DNA from: Ligilactobacillus cholophilus
GTDB taxonomy: Bacteria > Bacillota > Bacilli > Lactobacillales > Lactobacillaceae
Reading direction: 5' to 3'
Length of the DNA: 64,000 nucleotides
NCBI RefSeq assembly: GCF_030389495.1
Contig: NZ_CP127832.1
Location: 992,001-1,056,000, forward strand
The translations under genes and the position numbers were made by a program. Positions within the stretch are counted from its first letter, which is position 1. Each line of letters starts with the position of its first letter. This document shows, piece after piece, positions 16,318 through 25,327 of the stretch. The notes under the pieces were generated by a model, which ran no database searches, was not told where the DNA came from, and was given only the letters and a program-made list of their open reading frames with translations.

Positions 16318-18052
16318 TTTCTACACCTTCTTTTGCTTCACGAATTTGAGAGTTTACAATTGCTTTATAAATCTCATTGTTTTTCAATAATTCTTGATGA
16401 GTACCTACTCCCACCATATTTCCTTTATCTAATACTACAATTAAATCTGCATCTGCTACTGTTGAAACTCGTTGTCCCACAATTACAACAACATGCTTTT
16501 TAATTTTTTCATCTTTCTTCAATGCCTGACGTAATTTAGCATCGGTCTTAAAGTCTAAAGCTGAGAAAGAATCATCAAAGACATAAACTGATGCTTCTTT
16601 TACTAAAGCACGTGCAATTGCTAGACGTTGTCTTTGTCCTCCGGAGAAGTTGGCTCCGCCTTGTTCAACATGTGCATCAAGCTGACCATCTAATTCTTTA
16701 ACAAAATCGCTAGCTTGTGCAATATCTAGTGCATGCCAAATTTCTTCGTCTGTAGCATCTTGTTTTCCATATTGCATATTTTCACGTAATGTTCCGGTAA
16801 ATAAGTTAGCTTTTTGTGGAACAAAAGAAACTGCTTGATGAACATCATGTAAAGTACAATCTTTAACATTTACATCATTAATTTTTACTTGACCTTTTGT
16901 AGCATCATAAAATCTTGGAATTAAATTAACTAGGGTTGACTTACCTGAACCTGTTCCTCCAATAATAGCAAGTGTTTGACCAGCTTTCATTTTAAAATTA
17001 ATTCCATCTAAGGAATCTTTTTTTGCATCTACATAACGATAATCAACATGATCAAATTCTAAAGCTGATGGTTTGTCTGTAATTCGAACTGGATTATCAG
17101 CGTCTTTGATTGTTGTAGTTAGTTCAAGCACTTGATTTAACCGTTTTGCTGAAGCTTGTGCACGTGGTACAAATACAAATACCATAGAAAGCATTACAAA
17201 ACTCATTAAAATTTGCGAAGCATATGTAATAAAAGCTATCATATTACCAACTTCAATTACTTGAAATGAAACCAAATGGCTTCCCCACAAAGTAATTCCA
17301 ACATTAGTCATACTCATAATTACTGTCATCAAAGGCATCATAATTCCTGTAATGTTATATACTTTAACAGCATTACGTGTATAATCTTTATTTACTTCAT
17401 CAAATCTTTCTTGTTCTAAATCATCTTGTCTAAATGCACGAATAACACGTACACCTGTTAACCCTTCACGAAATACAACATTAACTTTATCTAGTTTTTG
17501 TTGCATTGCCCCAAACAATGGCCCTGCAAGTCGAATAACGATTGCCATGATAATTGCAATAATTGGTAACACAATTACAAAAATCAATGTTAATGTAGGA
17601 CTCTTTTTATACGCTAAAATACTTGCTACAATTAACATCATTGGCGCCATCATCATAATTCGCATAAACATTAAAGCAACGTTTTGAACTTGCATAATAT
17701 CATTTGTTGTACGTGTTACTAATGATGATGTTCCAATTTGTTCCATTTCATCATGTGAATAATTAATGACTTTACGGTATACATCACTTCGTAAATTTTG
17801 TCCTAATTTTTGTGAGCCTTTTGCTGAAAAATAACTATTAAAAACAGCAGCTGCAACACTAATAAGTGAACAAATCAACATCTCAATTCCGATTTTCCAA
17901 ATATAATTAATATCCCCCAATGCAATCCCATTATTAACAATGTCAGAAGTTAACATTGGTAAATATAATGTACTTACAACTTGGATTGCTAAAAAGAACG
18001 CAGCTCCAATTACCATTTTTATAGGTAAACGATTTTTTAAAATCTTTTTCAT
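16310..18052 (-). CDS. ABC exporter half-transporter, degenerate-site subunit
   Basis: First subunit of the heterodimeric exporter (LmrC/BmrC/EfrC-like), 580 residues, membrane domain then nucleotide-binding domain. Walker A is GGTGSGKST and the signature FSGGQRQRL is canonical, but Walker B reads YVFDDSFS (catalytic Glu replaced by Asp) and the H-loop reads VGQRVST (His replaced by Gln). This asymmetry is the hallmark of heterodimeric exporters with one degenerate ATP site: the perfect signature here pairs with the perfect Walker motifs of the partner only in one site. Starts 27 bases after the TetR gene. Confidence 0.93.
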   Translation of the reverse strand: MKKILKNRLPIKMVIGAAFFLAIQVVSTLYLPMLTSDIVNNGIALGDINYIWKIGIEMLICSLISVAAAVFNSYFSAKGSQKLGQNLRSDVYRKVINYSHDEMEQIGTSSLVTRTTNDIMQVQNVALMFMRIMMMAPMMLIVASILAYKKSPTLTLIFVIVLPIIAIIMAIVIRLAGPLFGAMQQKLDKVNVVFREGLTGVRVIRAFRQDDLEQERFDEVNKDYTRNAVKVYNITGIMMPLMTVIMSMTNVGITLWGSHLVSFQVIEVGNMIAFITYASQILMSFVMLSMVFVFVPRAQASAKRLNQVLELTTTIKDADNPVRITDKPSALEFDHVDYRYVDAKKDSLDGINFKMKAGQTLAIIGGTGSGKSTLVNLIPRFYDATKGQVKINDVNVKDCTLHDVHQAVSFVPQKANLFTGTLRENMQYGKQDATDEEIWHALDIAQASDFVKELDGQLDAHVEQGGANFSGGQRQRLAIARALVKEASVYVFDDSFSALDFKTDAKLRQALKKDEKIKKHVVVIVGQRVSTVADADLIVVLDKGNMVGVGTHQELLKNNEIYKAIVNSQIREAKEGVENA

Positions 18053-18079
18053 TCAATTCACCCTATTCTACTATGTATT

Positions 18080-18700
18080 TTATTTTCTGATTCCATACTC
18101 TAACCAATTCAACATTATATTAAATTGTTTAATCGCATCTTCTCGTGGATTTTCGTTTCCAAGTCGCTTATCGAAAAAATAGCAATGTACAGATTGCATC
18201 ATCATTGTAATAATTTGTCGTCGTAATAATTCTAAATTTTCCGATGACAAATCAATTTTTAAAAGATTTTCATCAACTTCATCAATAAATGCATGATTTA
18301 TTTCAAGATGTTTCGTTTCTAAATGCTTTTTAGAAAGATTTAAATTACGAAAAGAAGTAAAAGTATTTTTCCAAAAATCCACTTGTTTTTCATTTGTTAA
18401 TTCATCCAAAAACTCTTCAAAGAAGATCGGCAATGCTGTAAATAAATTTCCATGATATGTTTTCAATAAAGTAACCCACGAATTTTTTAACTTTTGCGAA
18501 TACAACTGCACGATGTATTCATGAAGGTCAAACTTATCTTCAAAATATTGATAAAAACTACCACGAGGAATCGCAGCTAATTTAATAATATTATTAATTG
18601 ACGCTTCGTCTGCTGGTACTCTTGAAAATTCTTGAAATCCAGCATCTAATAAACGTTGTTGCTTTTCTTCTGGCAAATTCATAAATGTTTTTTTGGGCAT
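18080..18700 (-). CDS. TetR/AcrR family repressor of the exporter operon
   Basis: 206-residue transcriptional regulator: N-terminal helix-turn-helix domain (residues 1-55, with LLDAGFQEFSRVP and the HTH segment ASINNIIKLAAIPRGSFYQYFEDK), then a variable ligand-binding domain. Starts at ATG 18700 after AGAGG. It is the first gene of the operon TetR-ABC-ABC-lipoprotein, and a perfect palindrome overlaps the promoter, so autorepression relieved by an exporter substrate is the simple model. The inducer is unknown. Confidence 0.92.
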   Translation of the reverse strand: MPKKTFMNLPEEKQQRLLDAGFQEFSRVPADEASINNIIKLAAIPRGSFYQYFEDKFDLHEYIVQLYSQKLKNSWVTLLKTYHGNLFTALPIFFEEFLDELTNEKQVDFWKNTFTSFRNLNLSKKHLETKHLEINHAFIDEVDENLLKIDLSSENLELLRRQIITMMMQSVHCYFFDKRLGNENPREDAIKQFNIMLNWLEYGIRK

Positions 18701-18725
18701 TTAGTACGTCCTCTCATAAAAAATT

Positions 18726-18754
18726 AATTAATATGACACTTTGTCATATTAATT
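18726..18754. promoter_or_regulatory. TetR operator palindrome
   Basis: Perfect 13-bp inverted repeat, AATTAATATGACA - CTT - TGTCATATTAATT, 26 bases upstream of the TetR start. It covers the -10 of the operon promoter. The core TATGACA-N3-TGTCATA is a typical TetR-family site. Confidence 0.85.
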
Positions 18755-18774
18755 GTAAAAAAAGTGGATGTCAA
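18746..18774 (-). promoter_or_regulatory. promoter of the TetR-ABC operon
   Basis: On the minus strand TTGACA (18774-18769) is 17 bases from TAATAT (18751-18746). The -10 lies inside the right arm of the operator, so bound repressor would block RNA polymerase. Confidence 0.75.
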
Positions 18775-18799
18775 ATAAAACCTAACATCCAAATAAAAT

Positions 18800-18872
18800 G
18801 CGTTTGATCGGAATCGAACCGATGACCTACCGCTTAGGAGGCGGTTGCTCTATCCTGCTGAGCTACAAACGC
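18800..18872 (-). tRNA. tRNA-Arg(CCT)
   Basis: Read on the minus strand: acceptor GCGTTTG pairs with CAAACGC, D-arm with GCTCAGCAGGATAGAGC, anticodon stem ACCGC/GCGGT with loop CTCCTAA (anticodon CCT), T-arm ATCGG-TTCGATT-CCGAT. 73 bases, no encoded CCA. No integrase lies beside it. Confidence 0.97.
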
Positions 18873-18992
18873 AATCTATATCATATTAAGTATAATATAT
18901 TTTTTTATCCTTAATCAAGGTAACACCTTAACAAAATTATGTAATTTTATTTTTAACTAATTTTAAATATTCTATTATAAATTTAATTAATG

Positions 18993-19021
18993 TTACATTT
19001 TTTATCATAAACCTGTATAAT
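18993..19021 (+). promoter_or_regulatory. promoter of the YjeM-like transporter gene
   Basis: TTACAT, 17-base spacer, TATAAT, with an upstream TG (extended -10). The start codon follows after about 50 bases with an AAAGGAG ribosome-binding site. Confidence 0.7.
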
Positions 19022-19073
19022 AATTAATTGTACGATTTTTTCGTTTTGAAAATAAGGTAAAGGAGAAGACTAA

Positions 19074-20588
19074 ATGGGCGAAAATAAGGTCAAAAAAATT
19101 ACAACTGGTGCCTTAGTTTTGATGATTTTTTCTACAATTTTCGGATTTGCTAACACGCCAGTAGCCTTCATGCAAATGGGATATGGTGCTATTTTTTGGT
19201 ATATCCTAGGTGCATTCTTGTATTTCTTACCAAGTAGTATGATGTATGCTGAATATGGTTCTGCACTTAAAGAAAGTAAGGGTGGAATTTATTCTTGGCT
19301 AGATGCATCTATTAGTGGAAAATGGGCATTCATTGCTACATTTATCTGGCTTTCAGCCTGGGTAATTTGGCAAGTAATGATTTCTCAAAAGATTTGTGTT
19401 ACTGTTTCAACAATTATCTTTGGACATGATACTACTGGTACATGGCACCTCTTTGGACTTAACTCTACTTTAACTGTTGCGTTAGTTTCTATTCTTGGTG
19501 TAGTTGCTATTACTTGGTTAGTTAACCATGGTATCGACACAATTGCTAAAATTTCATCAGTTGGTGGTTTAGCAGTTATGTTACTAAATGCTGTATTAAT
19601 TATTTCAAGTGTAGTTATTTTATTTAAGAACAATTTCCAATTGGCTCAACCAATTCACCACATTTCAGATTTTGCAACTTCAGTTAACCAATCATTCCAA
19701 TCACCAATTGCAATGATTAGTTTCATGATTTATGCAATCTTTGCTTACGGTGGTTTAGAATCAATGGGTGGTGTTACTGATTCATTAGATAAACCAGAAA
19801 AAACATTCCCTAAGGCTATCATTATCAGTACAATCGTTATTGGTATCGGATATGCGTTAAATATCTTCCTTTGGGGAATTTCAATCAACTGGAATCAAGT
19901 TGTTGATCACCCTAACGTAAACTTAGCAAACATTACTTATGTATTAATGCAAAACTTAGGTATTGAATTAGGTCAAGCATTTGGATTATCAACAAGTGCA
20001 GCTCTTACAATGGGAACTGTATTCTCAAGAGTATCAGCTCTTGGAATGTTATGTGCATACCTTGGTTCATTCTTTGTTTTAGTTTACTCACCATTGAAGT
20101 CATTCATTATGGGTTCACCAAAATCATTATGGCCAGAAAAAGTTACAAAACTAAACAAAAATGGTATGCCTTCAATTGCTTTATGGATTCAAACAACAAT
20201 TGTTTGTGTATTAATTGCAAGTATTGCAATTGCTTCAACATTGATTCACCAAGATTCAAAATTCTTATTTAACTTGTTGACATCAATGAGTAACGTTTCA
20301 TCAACATTACCATACGTATTCTTGGTAGGAGCATTCCCATTCTTCAAGAAACGTACAGATTTGGATCGTCCATTTGAAGCTTTCCATTCTAGAAAAGTAA
20401 TGTTAACAATCGTTGTAATTACATGTACCGTTCTTTTGATTGCAAATGGCTTTACAATCATTCAACCATTCCTTGATAAGGATTGGGTATCAGCAGTTGC
20501 AACTGTTGCCGGACCATTAGGCTTTGGAACATTTGCATATATTTTATATACTGTACGTTCAAAGCGTGCTAATAAGCAAAATAACTAA
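19074..20588 (+). CDS. yjeM: APC-superfamily amino acid transporter, YjeM-like
   Basis: 504-residue integral membrane protein with about twelve hydrophobic segments, matching the YjeM branch of the glutamate/GABA-type amino acid transporters: N-terminal KITTGALVLMIFSTIFGFANTPVAF, the helix-3 segment GGIYSWLDASISGKWAFIA and the central FAYGGLESMGGVTDSLDKPEKTFPKA. The transported amino acid is not established for this branch. Monocistronic: own promoter, strong ribosome-binding site and a long palindromic terminator. Downstream the helicase gene converges on it. Confidence 0.87.
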   Translation: MGENKVKKITTGALVLMIFSTIFGFANTPVAFMQMGYGAIFWYILGAFLYFLPSSMMYAEYGSALKESKGGIYSWLDASISGKWAFIATFIWLSAWVIWQVMISQKICVTVSTIIFGHDTTGTWHLFGLNSTLTVALVSILGVVAITWLVNHGIDTIAKISSVGGLAVMLLNAVLIISSVVILFKNNFQLAQPIHHISDFATSVNQSFQSPIAMISFMIYAIFAYGGLESMGGVTDSLDKPEKTFPKAIIISTIVIGIGYALNIFLWGISINWNQVVDHPNVNLANITYVLMQNLGIELGQAFGLSTSAALTMGTVFSRVSALGMLCAYLGSFFVLVYSPLKSFIMGSPKSLWPEKVTKLNKNGMPSIALWIQTTIVCVLIASIAIASTLIHQDSKFLFNLLTSMSNVSSTLPYVFLVGAFPFFKKRTDLDRPFEAFHSRKVMLTIVVITCTVLLIANGFTIIQPFLDKDWVSAVATVAGPLGFGTFAYILYTVRSKRANKQNN

Positions 20589-20590
20589 TT

Positions 20591-20644
20591 AATAAGACAA
20601 TAAAAAAGATTGGAATAATTCCAATCTTTTTTTATTGTCTTATT
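20591..20644. terminator. long bidirectional terminator
   Basis: Nearly perfect palindrome (outer arms AATAAGACAATAAAAAAG and complement, core GATTGGAA-TAA-TTCCAATC) between two convergent genes, overlapping the stop codon of the helicase gene. Confidence 0.88.
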
Positions 20645-21911
20645 TATTTTTATGATGTGCTTTAGGTTTTCCAATATTTTTACGATTACGTAATCTCTTT
20701 TTCTTTTTCTTTTTTTTGACTTTATCATTTGTAGTTATTTGTTTAGTTGGTTTAACTACTATTTTCTTATTACTATTACCATGCGATGTTTGAATTTCTT
20801 TTGATGGCCGCTCAGTATATATTTGTCCATTATATAGAAAACCATTTTGAATATCTAATTCGCTATGATCCATTAACTGTTTAAAATTACGTAACTCATG
20901 TTCATTACCAATATTTATAACCGCACCTGGTGCCCCCATTCTTCCAGTACGTCCAGCACGATGAATATATGTAACTTTATCTTTAGGAATATCGTAATTA
21001 ATAACAGCTGGTAACCCTGGAATATCTATTCCACGTGCCGTTATATCAGTAGTTAAAATAAAGGTTATTTTCCCCTTCTTTAATCCTGCTAAAGCTTGTT
21101 GTCTCTCAGTTTGGCGCATTGTACTATTTAACTCAGCAACTGCAATATGGTGATGTTTTAATTTTTCATATACATCTTTCAATGTGGCAACTTGCTTAAA
21201 AAATACTAATGCATGCATTCCATTCAAGTTAGCTAATTTTCGTAACATTTCTGCACGCTTTCGTGTTGGCGTTTCTACTAAATAATGTGTTACTTGCCCT
21301 GCTGTATCATCTGATTCTGAAACATCAATATAATGTGGTTCAATCCCAAACCATTTATGAAAATCATTAAAAATTGGTGCTTTTGTTGCTGAAAAGAAAA
21401 CTAATTGAAGTTGTGAAGGAGCATGTCCTAAAATACTTCTAATTTTATCCATTGATTCCATATCAGCAAGCATTTCATCAGCTTCATCGACTACAGCAGT
21501 CATTAAGTTATGTAGTTTTAACTTACGCTGTTCAATTAATTCTAAAACACGTCCAGGAGTTCCAACTACTATTTCAGGATGTTTCTTTAATTTTTCTATT
21601 TGTCGTTTAACATTTGCACCGCCAATTAATGAAATTGTATGTAGCTCAATTAGATCTCCCCATTCTCGTACCACATTCGTAATTTGAGCAGCTAATTCTT
21701 GTGATGGAGCTAATATTAGCAGTTGCGTACCATCTTGTGGCATTAATTTTTCAAGTAATGGTAAAGCATATGCTAAAGTCTTTCCAGATCCTGTAGGTGC
21801 AACACCAAGAACATTTTCATCATTAACTAATGCTTCATATGTAGCTTCTTGAATTGGAGTTAATTTTTCAAAACCTAACTCATCAAAATGTTGTTTAAAT
21901 TTATTATTCAT
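20640..21911 (-). CDS. DEAD-box RNA helicase
   Basis: 423-residue ATP-dependent RNA helicase probably working in ribosome assembly or RNA turnover. Motifs in order: Q-motif region FEKLTPIQEATYEAL, Walker A APTGSGKT, PSQELAAQ (motif Ia variant), VVDEADEML (DEAD), FFSATK (motif III), LTTDITARGIDIP and HRAGRTGRMG (motif VI). The C-terminal tail (about 370-423) is strongly basic with a run of eight or so lysines, typical of RNA-binding extensions. Cold-shock helicases CshA/CshB and YfmL are the nearest named relatives; which one is uncertain. Confidence 0.92.
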   Translation of the reverse strand: MNNKFKQHFDELGFEKLTPIQEATYEALVNDENVLGVAPTGSGKTLAYALPLLEKLMPQDGTQLLILAPSQELAAQITNVVREWGDLIELHTISLIGGANVKRQIEKLKKHPEIVVGTPGRVLELIEQRKLKLHNLMTAVVDEADEMLADMESMDKIRSILGHAPSQLQLVFFSATKAPIFNDFHKWFGIEPHYIDVSESDDTAGQVTHYLVETPTRKRAEMLRKLANLNGMHALVFFKQVATLKDVYEKLKHHHIAVAELNSTMRQTERQQALAGLKKGKITFILTTDITARGIDIPGLPAVINYDIPKDKVTYIHRAGRTGRMGAPGAVINIGNEHELRNFKQLMDHSELDIQNGFLYNGQIYTERPSKEIQTSHGNSNKKIVVKPTKQITTNDKVKKKKKKKRLRNRKNIGKPKAHHKNK

Positions 21912-21978
21912 AGTCTCTTCCTTAATTTTAAGTATCTTCTATATTGTAGCGGAAAAAGATATCCTATCGCAAATAAAT

Positions 21979-23448
21979 TTATTTATTAGGATTAAACATA
22001 TGATTTTTTTCAAATAAATATGCTATTTGTAATAATAAATCTTCTCTTCCCTTTGCAGCTTGAAATTGAATTCCAAGCGGTAAACCTTCTTCAGTGATAT
22101 ATGTAGGCAAACTTATTGCTGGTTCGCCTGTTAAATTAGCTTGTTGTGTAAATGGAGTTAATGACAATGCATTGAGCCATTGATCATAGATTAATTCTTG
22201 TTGTGCAGATGGAGGTAACTTCGTAATTTTTTTCATTTTATCCTCAAAAAATGATGTAGTTTGTTTTGTAGAATTTAATGGTGCTACATCAGCATTAGTT
22301 GGAGACAAAACAAGTGGATAATCTTCATGTAATTTAGCCCATAAATAACCTGCCTCATCCCATTTTTGTAATGCTAAACTATATTGGGTTGCTGTTATAT
22401 TTTTTCCAGTCTGATATATTGCCCAACTAAGTAATTCCATATCTCTTTGTGTAATGTTTCGTTGCTTTTCCATTGAAACAAAAGATGCAGCTAGTTCTGC
22501 TTCATTCATAATATAATATGATTTCATCAAGTCTTTACCATTTGTTGGCCATTTAATTTCTTCAACTTGAAATCCATTTTCTTGCAAAAATTTAACTGCA
22601 GACAATACCGCTTTTTTTGCTTCATGACTTACCTCTGTTTGAACAGGAGAATTTAGTATATAGCCTATTTTTATATTTTCTTTAATATGTTTATACGCTC
22701 TTTCAAAACCTTCAGAAAACAAAGGACATTGGAAAACAGCAGCAGTTTGTACATCTTGCATTACATCAAGCAACTTTGCAGTATCTAATACATTCGTTGT
22801 TAAGCCAAAATTTACAGAGGCACCTTGCCATGAACGCCAATTTTTAGGACCTGTTGTAATTCTTCCACGAGTAGGCTTTAATCCAATTAATCCATTCCAT
22901 GCTGCTGGGATACGAATTGAACCTCCGCCATCATTTCCTAAAGCTAGTGGTACCATTCCGCTTGCCACACTTGCAGCTGATCCACCTGAAGATCCCCCAG
23001 CATTCCTATTAAGATTCCAAGGATTTCTTGCTTTTCCATATAATTCTGAATCAGTTATATTTTTCAATCCAAATTCTGGAAAATTAGTTTGACCAATAAT
23101 TATAAAACCTGCATTTTGTGCTTTTTTGATTAAGTTAGCAGTATAGTTTGCTTTTGAATCTTTTAACATTTTATTTGCATTTGTATCAGGCATTCCCTTT
23201 AGTTGCTGACCTAATCCCTTTATCAATAAAGGTACACCTAAAAATGGCTGTCCATAGTCTTTTAATTTTCTAGCTTGTTTCAATGCCTGCTCTTCAAATA
23301 CAGAAATTACTGCATTTATTTTAGGATTTAGTTTTTCTATTTGAAATAAACTTAATTCTATTAACTCTTCACTTTTAATTTTATGCTCTCTAACTAATGA
23401 GGCTAGTTTATTTGCTGCTAACTTTAATAATTCAATTTGTTTTTCCAT
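21979..23448 (-). CDS. amidase, amidase-signature family
   Basis: 489-residue hydrolase of the amidase-signature family with the Ser-cisSer-Lys triad: Lys in VPLLIKGL, the Gly/Ser-rich signature NAGGSSGGSAASVASGMVPL and GNDGGGSIRIPAAWNGLIGLKPTRG carrying the nucleophile. It is a paralogue of GatA (35355-36821) but not part of a GatCAB operon and has no gatC neighbour, so it is a free amidase of unknown substrate. Start ATG 23448; a hairpin terminator separates it from the small gene that follows on lower coordinates of its right side. Confidence 0.88.
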   Translation of the reverse strand: MEKQIELLKLAANKLASLVREHKIKSEELIELSLFQIEKLNPKINAVISVFEEQALKQARKLKDYGQPFLGVPLLIKGLGQQLKGMPDTNANKMLKDSKANYTANLIKKAQNAGFIIIGQTNFPEFGLKNITDSELYGKARNPWNLNRNAGGSSGGSAASVASGMVPLALGNDGGGSIRIPAAWNGLIGLKPTRGRITTGPKNWRSWQGASVNFGLTTNVLDTAKLLDVMQDVQTAAVFQCPLFSEGFERAYKHIKENIKIGYILNSPVQTEVSHEAKKAVLSAVKFLQENGFQVEEIKWPTNGKDLMKSYYIMNEAELAASFVSMEKQRNITQRDMELLSWAIYQTGKNITATQYSLALQKWDEAGYLWAKLHEDYPLVLSPTNADVAPLNSTKQTTSFFEDKMKKITKLPPSAQQELIYDQWLNALSLTPFTQQANLTGEPAISLPTYITEEGLPLGIQFQAAKGREDLLLQIAYLFEKNHMFNPNK

Positions 23449-23468
23449 TTAATAACTCCTTTATTAAA

Positions 23469-23500
23469 AAAAGGAATGTAACTAATGTTACATTCCTTAA
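23469..23500. terminator. terminator after the 44-aa gene
   Basis: Stem AAGGAATGTAAC / GTTACATTCCTT with loop TAAT, between the small gene and the amidase gene, both on the minus strand. Confidence 0.8.
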
Positions 23501-23506
23501 TTGAGA

Positions 23507-23641
23507 TTATTTACTTAATTTTTCTGCATCTGAATCAATTTGTGCAAAACCTGAACCCTTCTTTACAGGATTCTTGGCTCTTTGTTCCATTGCTTTACGG
23601 GCCATTGCTTTACGTTCTTCTTTACTTAAACTTTTTGTCAT
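23507..23641 (-). CDS. small basic protein, 44 aa, unknown function
   Basis: Not recognised. A highly charged, probably helical peptide (SLSKEERKAMARKAMEQ then KNPVKKGSGFAQIDSDAEKLSK). The ATG at 23641 has GAGGG 8 bases upstream; the frame is open further upstream, but that part reads promoter-like sequence and has no ribosome-binding site. A terminator follows directly, so this is a short independent unit. Length, codon use and flanking signals favour a real gene. Confidence 0.65.
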   Translation of the reverse strand: MTKSLSKEERKAMARKAMEQRAKNPVKKGSGFAQIDSDAEKLSK

Positions 23642-23773
23642 AAAAATTACCCTCTTTGTAAAAATATTATTCTTTACACTTTCGTTATAACGCAAATAAT
23701 AATAAGTTCAAGTAAAACGAATCCAAAATTGATTATTTAGGCATAAATCATCAAATTATTGCAGTAACAATAA

Positions 23774-24667
23774 CTAATCATTAATTTTTTCTTTTTCTGC
23801 TGATACTTTAAGTGCAGAACCTAATGTCGTTAAATCTTGCAAATCACTTGGTACAATTAGTTTCGTTGCATTGCCGTTAGCAATCTCTTTCAATGCTTCA
23901 AATGCTTTTAATTTCAATGCAGCATCGCTAATATTGGCATTACTTATCATTGTTAAACTATCAGCATAAGCTTGTTGAACTTCACGAATTGCTTGTGCTT
24001 TACCTTTAGCTTGTTCAATTTCAGCATTAGCACGACCCTTAGCTTCCGTTTCCGCAGCCTCTGCTTCCGCCTGTGCTTGTAAAATTTGAGATTCTTTATT
24101 ACCCTTAGCTTCTGTGACTTGGGCACGACGTTCACGTTCTGCTTTCATTTGACGTTCCATTGCATTTTGGATTTCAGCAGGAGGAACAATATTTTTTAAT
24201 TCCACTCGGTTAACTTTAACACCCCACTTACCAGTAACTTCATCCATATAGTTTTGCATTTTAGCATTAATTGAATCACGTTCTGATAAAGTTTGATCTA
24301 ATTCTAATTCTCCAACTACATTTCTAAGAGCTGTACCTACTGATTTTTCTAAAGCATTTTCTAAATTATCAACACCATAAGTAACAAGTTTTGGATCTGT
24401 AATTTCAATTGCCATTACAGTATCAATATTCATTGAAACATTATCTTTTGTAATTACACTTTGAGCAGGTAAATCCATTACACGTTCTTTCAATGAAATC
24501 ACATTAACAATATTATCTATAAATGGTACTTTAAAATGAATACCATTGCTCCAAGTCTGAAAATAACTTCCCATTCTTTCAACAACATATGCTTCTGATT
24601 GTTGAACAATTTTAACACAACGTGCCATCGCTACAGCTAATAAAATCAATAAAATAATAAATAACAT
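23774..24667 (-). CDS. qmcA: SPFH/stomatin-family membrane protein (QmcA-like)
   Basis: 297 residues: N-terminal membrane helix (1-15), SPFH/band 7 domain (about 20-180, with VVERMGSYFQTWSNGIHFKVPFID) and a long Ala/Glu/Lys-rich coiled coil (about 180-250), ending in a C-terminal hydrophobic-poor region. Such proteins form oligomeric microdomain scaffolds in the membrane. Its ATG directly abuts the stop of the nfeD-type gene upstream (TAG-ATG), the usual SPFH-NfeD pairing, so the two products almost certainly work together. Confidence 0.93.
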   Translation of the reverse strand: MLFIILLILLAVAMARCVKIVQQSEAYVVERMGSYFQTWSNGIHFKVPFIDNIVNVISLKERVMDLPAQSVITKDNVSMNIDTVMAIEITDPKLVTYGVDNLENALEKSVGTALRNVVGELELDQTLSERDSINAKMQNYMDEVTGKWGVKVNRVELKNIVPPAEIQNAMERQMKAERERRAQVTEAKGNKESQILQAQAEAEAAETEAKGRANAEIEQAKGKAQAIREVQQAYADSLTMISNANISDAALKLKAFEALKEIANGNATKLIVPSDLQDLTTLGSALKVSAEKEKIND

Positions 24668-25084
24668 CTAATCAATCCCTTTACTTAATTTTTCTACTTT
24701 CAGAGTTACGCCACTAAGATCAATAACTTTAATTTCATCCCCAATTTCTAAGGATTGATCAGAATCATATTTCCATGATTGCCCATCTACCTTAACACGT
24801 TGATTATCGATTACTACTCCCTTTTTGCCAATAATTCCATCAGCTGTGTTCAATGGCTGAAATTTAGGTAGCAATTTTAATACTATTGGCCTAAAAACAA
24901 TTGCTAGTAAAATTCCACTGATAAAAAATTGCCAAAGTTGAATTTGAAATGATACATGTGCTATTACTAAAAATAAGTTAATAATAGCACTCACGGTAAA
25001 CCAAATTGAAATTAATTGTGTCGTTAACATTTCTGTTATTGCACCAACTATTGCAATCGTCAACCAAATTTCAAACCAGCCCAT
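24668..25084 (-). CDS. nfeD: NfeD-family membrane protein
   Basis: Short NfeD (about 138 residues): three N-terminal hydrophobic segments (roughly 3-20, 25-45, 50-70) and a C-terminal OB-fold domain (GIIGKKGVVIDNQRVKVDGQSWKYDSD). It partners SPFH proteins in membrane organisation. The ATG two codons upstream (25090) sits directly on the AGAAGG site, so 25084 (spacing 6) is the better start. Immediately followed by qmcA. It is the last core gene before the transposon. Confidence 0.9.
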   Translation of the reverse strand: MGWFEIWLTIAIVGAITEMLTTQLISIWFTVSAIINLFLVIAHVSFQIQLWQFFISGILLAIVFRPIVLKLLPKFQPLNTADGIIGKKGVVIDNQRVKVDGQSWKYDSDQSLEIGDEIKVIDLSGVTLKVEKLSKGID

Positions 25085-25181
25085 ACACATCCTTCTTTCT
25101 TAATACTTCCAATGCCTAAAATATTTGCCATATCCTAATTTATATTACCAAAAAACTTAAGTTTTGAAAATTAAGTCCAAA

Positions 25182-25189
25182 TAATTTTT
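25182..25189 (+). repeat. target-site duplication, left copy
   Basis: TAATTTTT, identical to bases 29363-29370 at the other end of the transposon. Eight bases is the duplication length known for the IS1595 family. Confidence 0.93.
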
Positions 25190-25215
25190 GGAAATTATAT
25201 ACAAGTTTACACAAA
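25190..25215 (+). repeat. left terminal inverted repeat
   Basis: Begins GGAAATTATATA and ends TTTACACAAA; matches the reverse complement of 29337-29362 at 21 of 26 positions. Confidence 0.9.
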
Positions 25216-25217
25216 TT

Positions 25218-25255
25218 AGAGCTAACCTTTTGAAGTGATTAGCTCTTTTATTTTA
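25218..25255. terminator. terminator at the left end of the transposon
   Basis: Stem AGAGCTAA / TTAGCTCT with a 13-base loop followed by a T-rich tract. Placed just inside the left repeat and before the transposase promoter, where it would stop read-through from flanking DNA into the transposase. Confidence 0.72.
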
Positions 25256-25273
25256 TAATCATTCATACTATAA

Positions 25274-25302
25274 TTACACTATTTTTATTAATGTGATATA
25301 AT
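25274..25302 (+). promoter_or_regulatory. promoter of the transposon operon
   Basis: TTACAC (25274-25279), 17-base spacer, TATAAT (25297-25302) with TG one base upstream of the -10. The transposase ATG follows 25 bases later with GAGGTG as ribosome-binding site. Confidence 0.8.
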
Positions 25303-25327
25303 TAAAGTATAGAAATGAGGTGTCAAC

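Noticed and set aside
18800-18872. tRNA-Arg as attachment site of an integrated element
   Set aside because: No integrase, no direct repeat of the tRNA 3' end and only core genes nearby.
23953-24135. Lysine-rich open frame inside the SPFH gene
   Set aside because: Out-of-frame reading of the Ala/Glu/Lys coiled-coil region; no ribosome-binding site.
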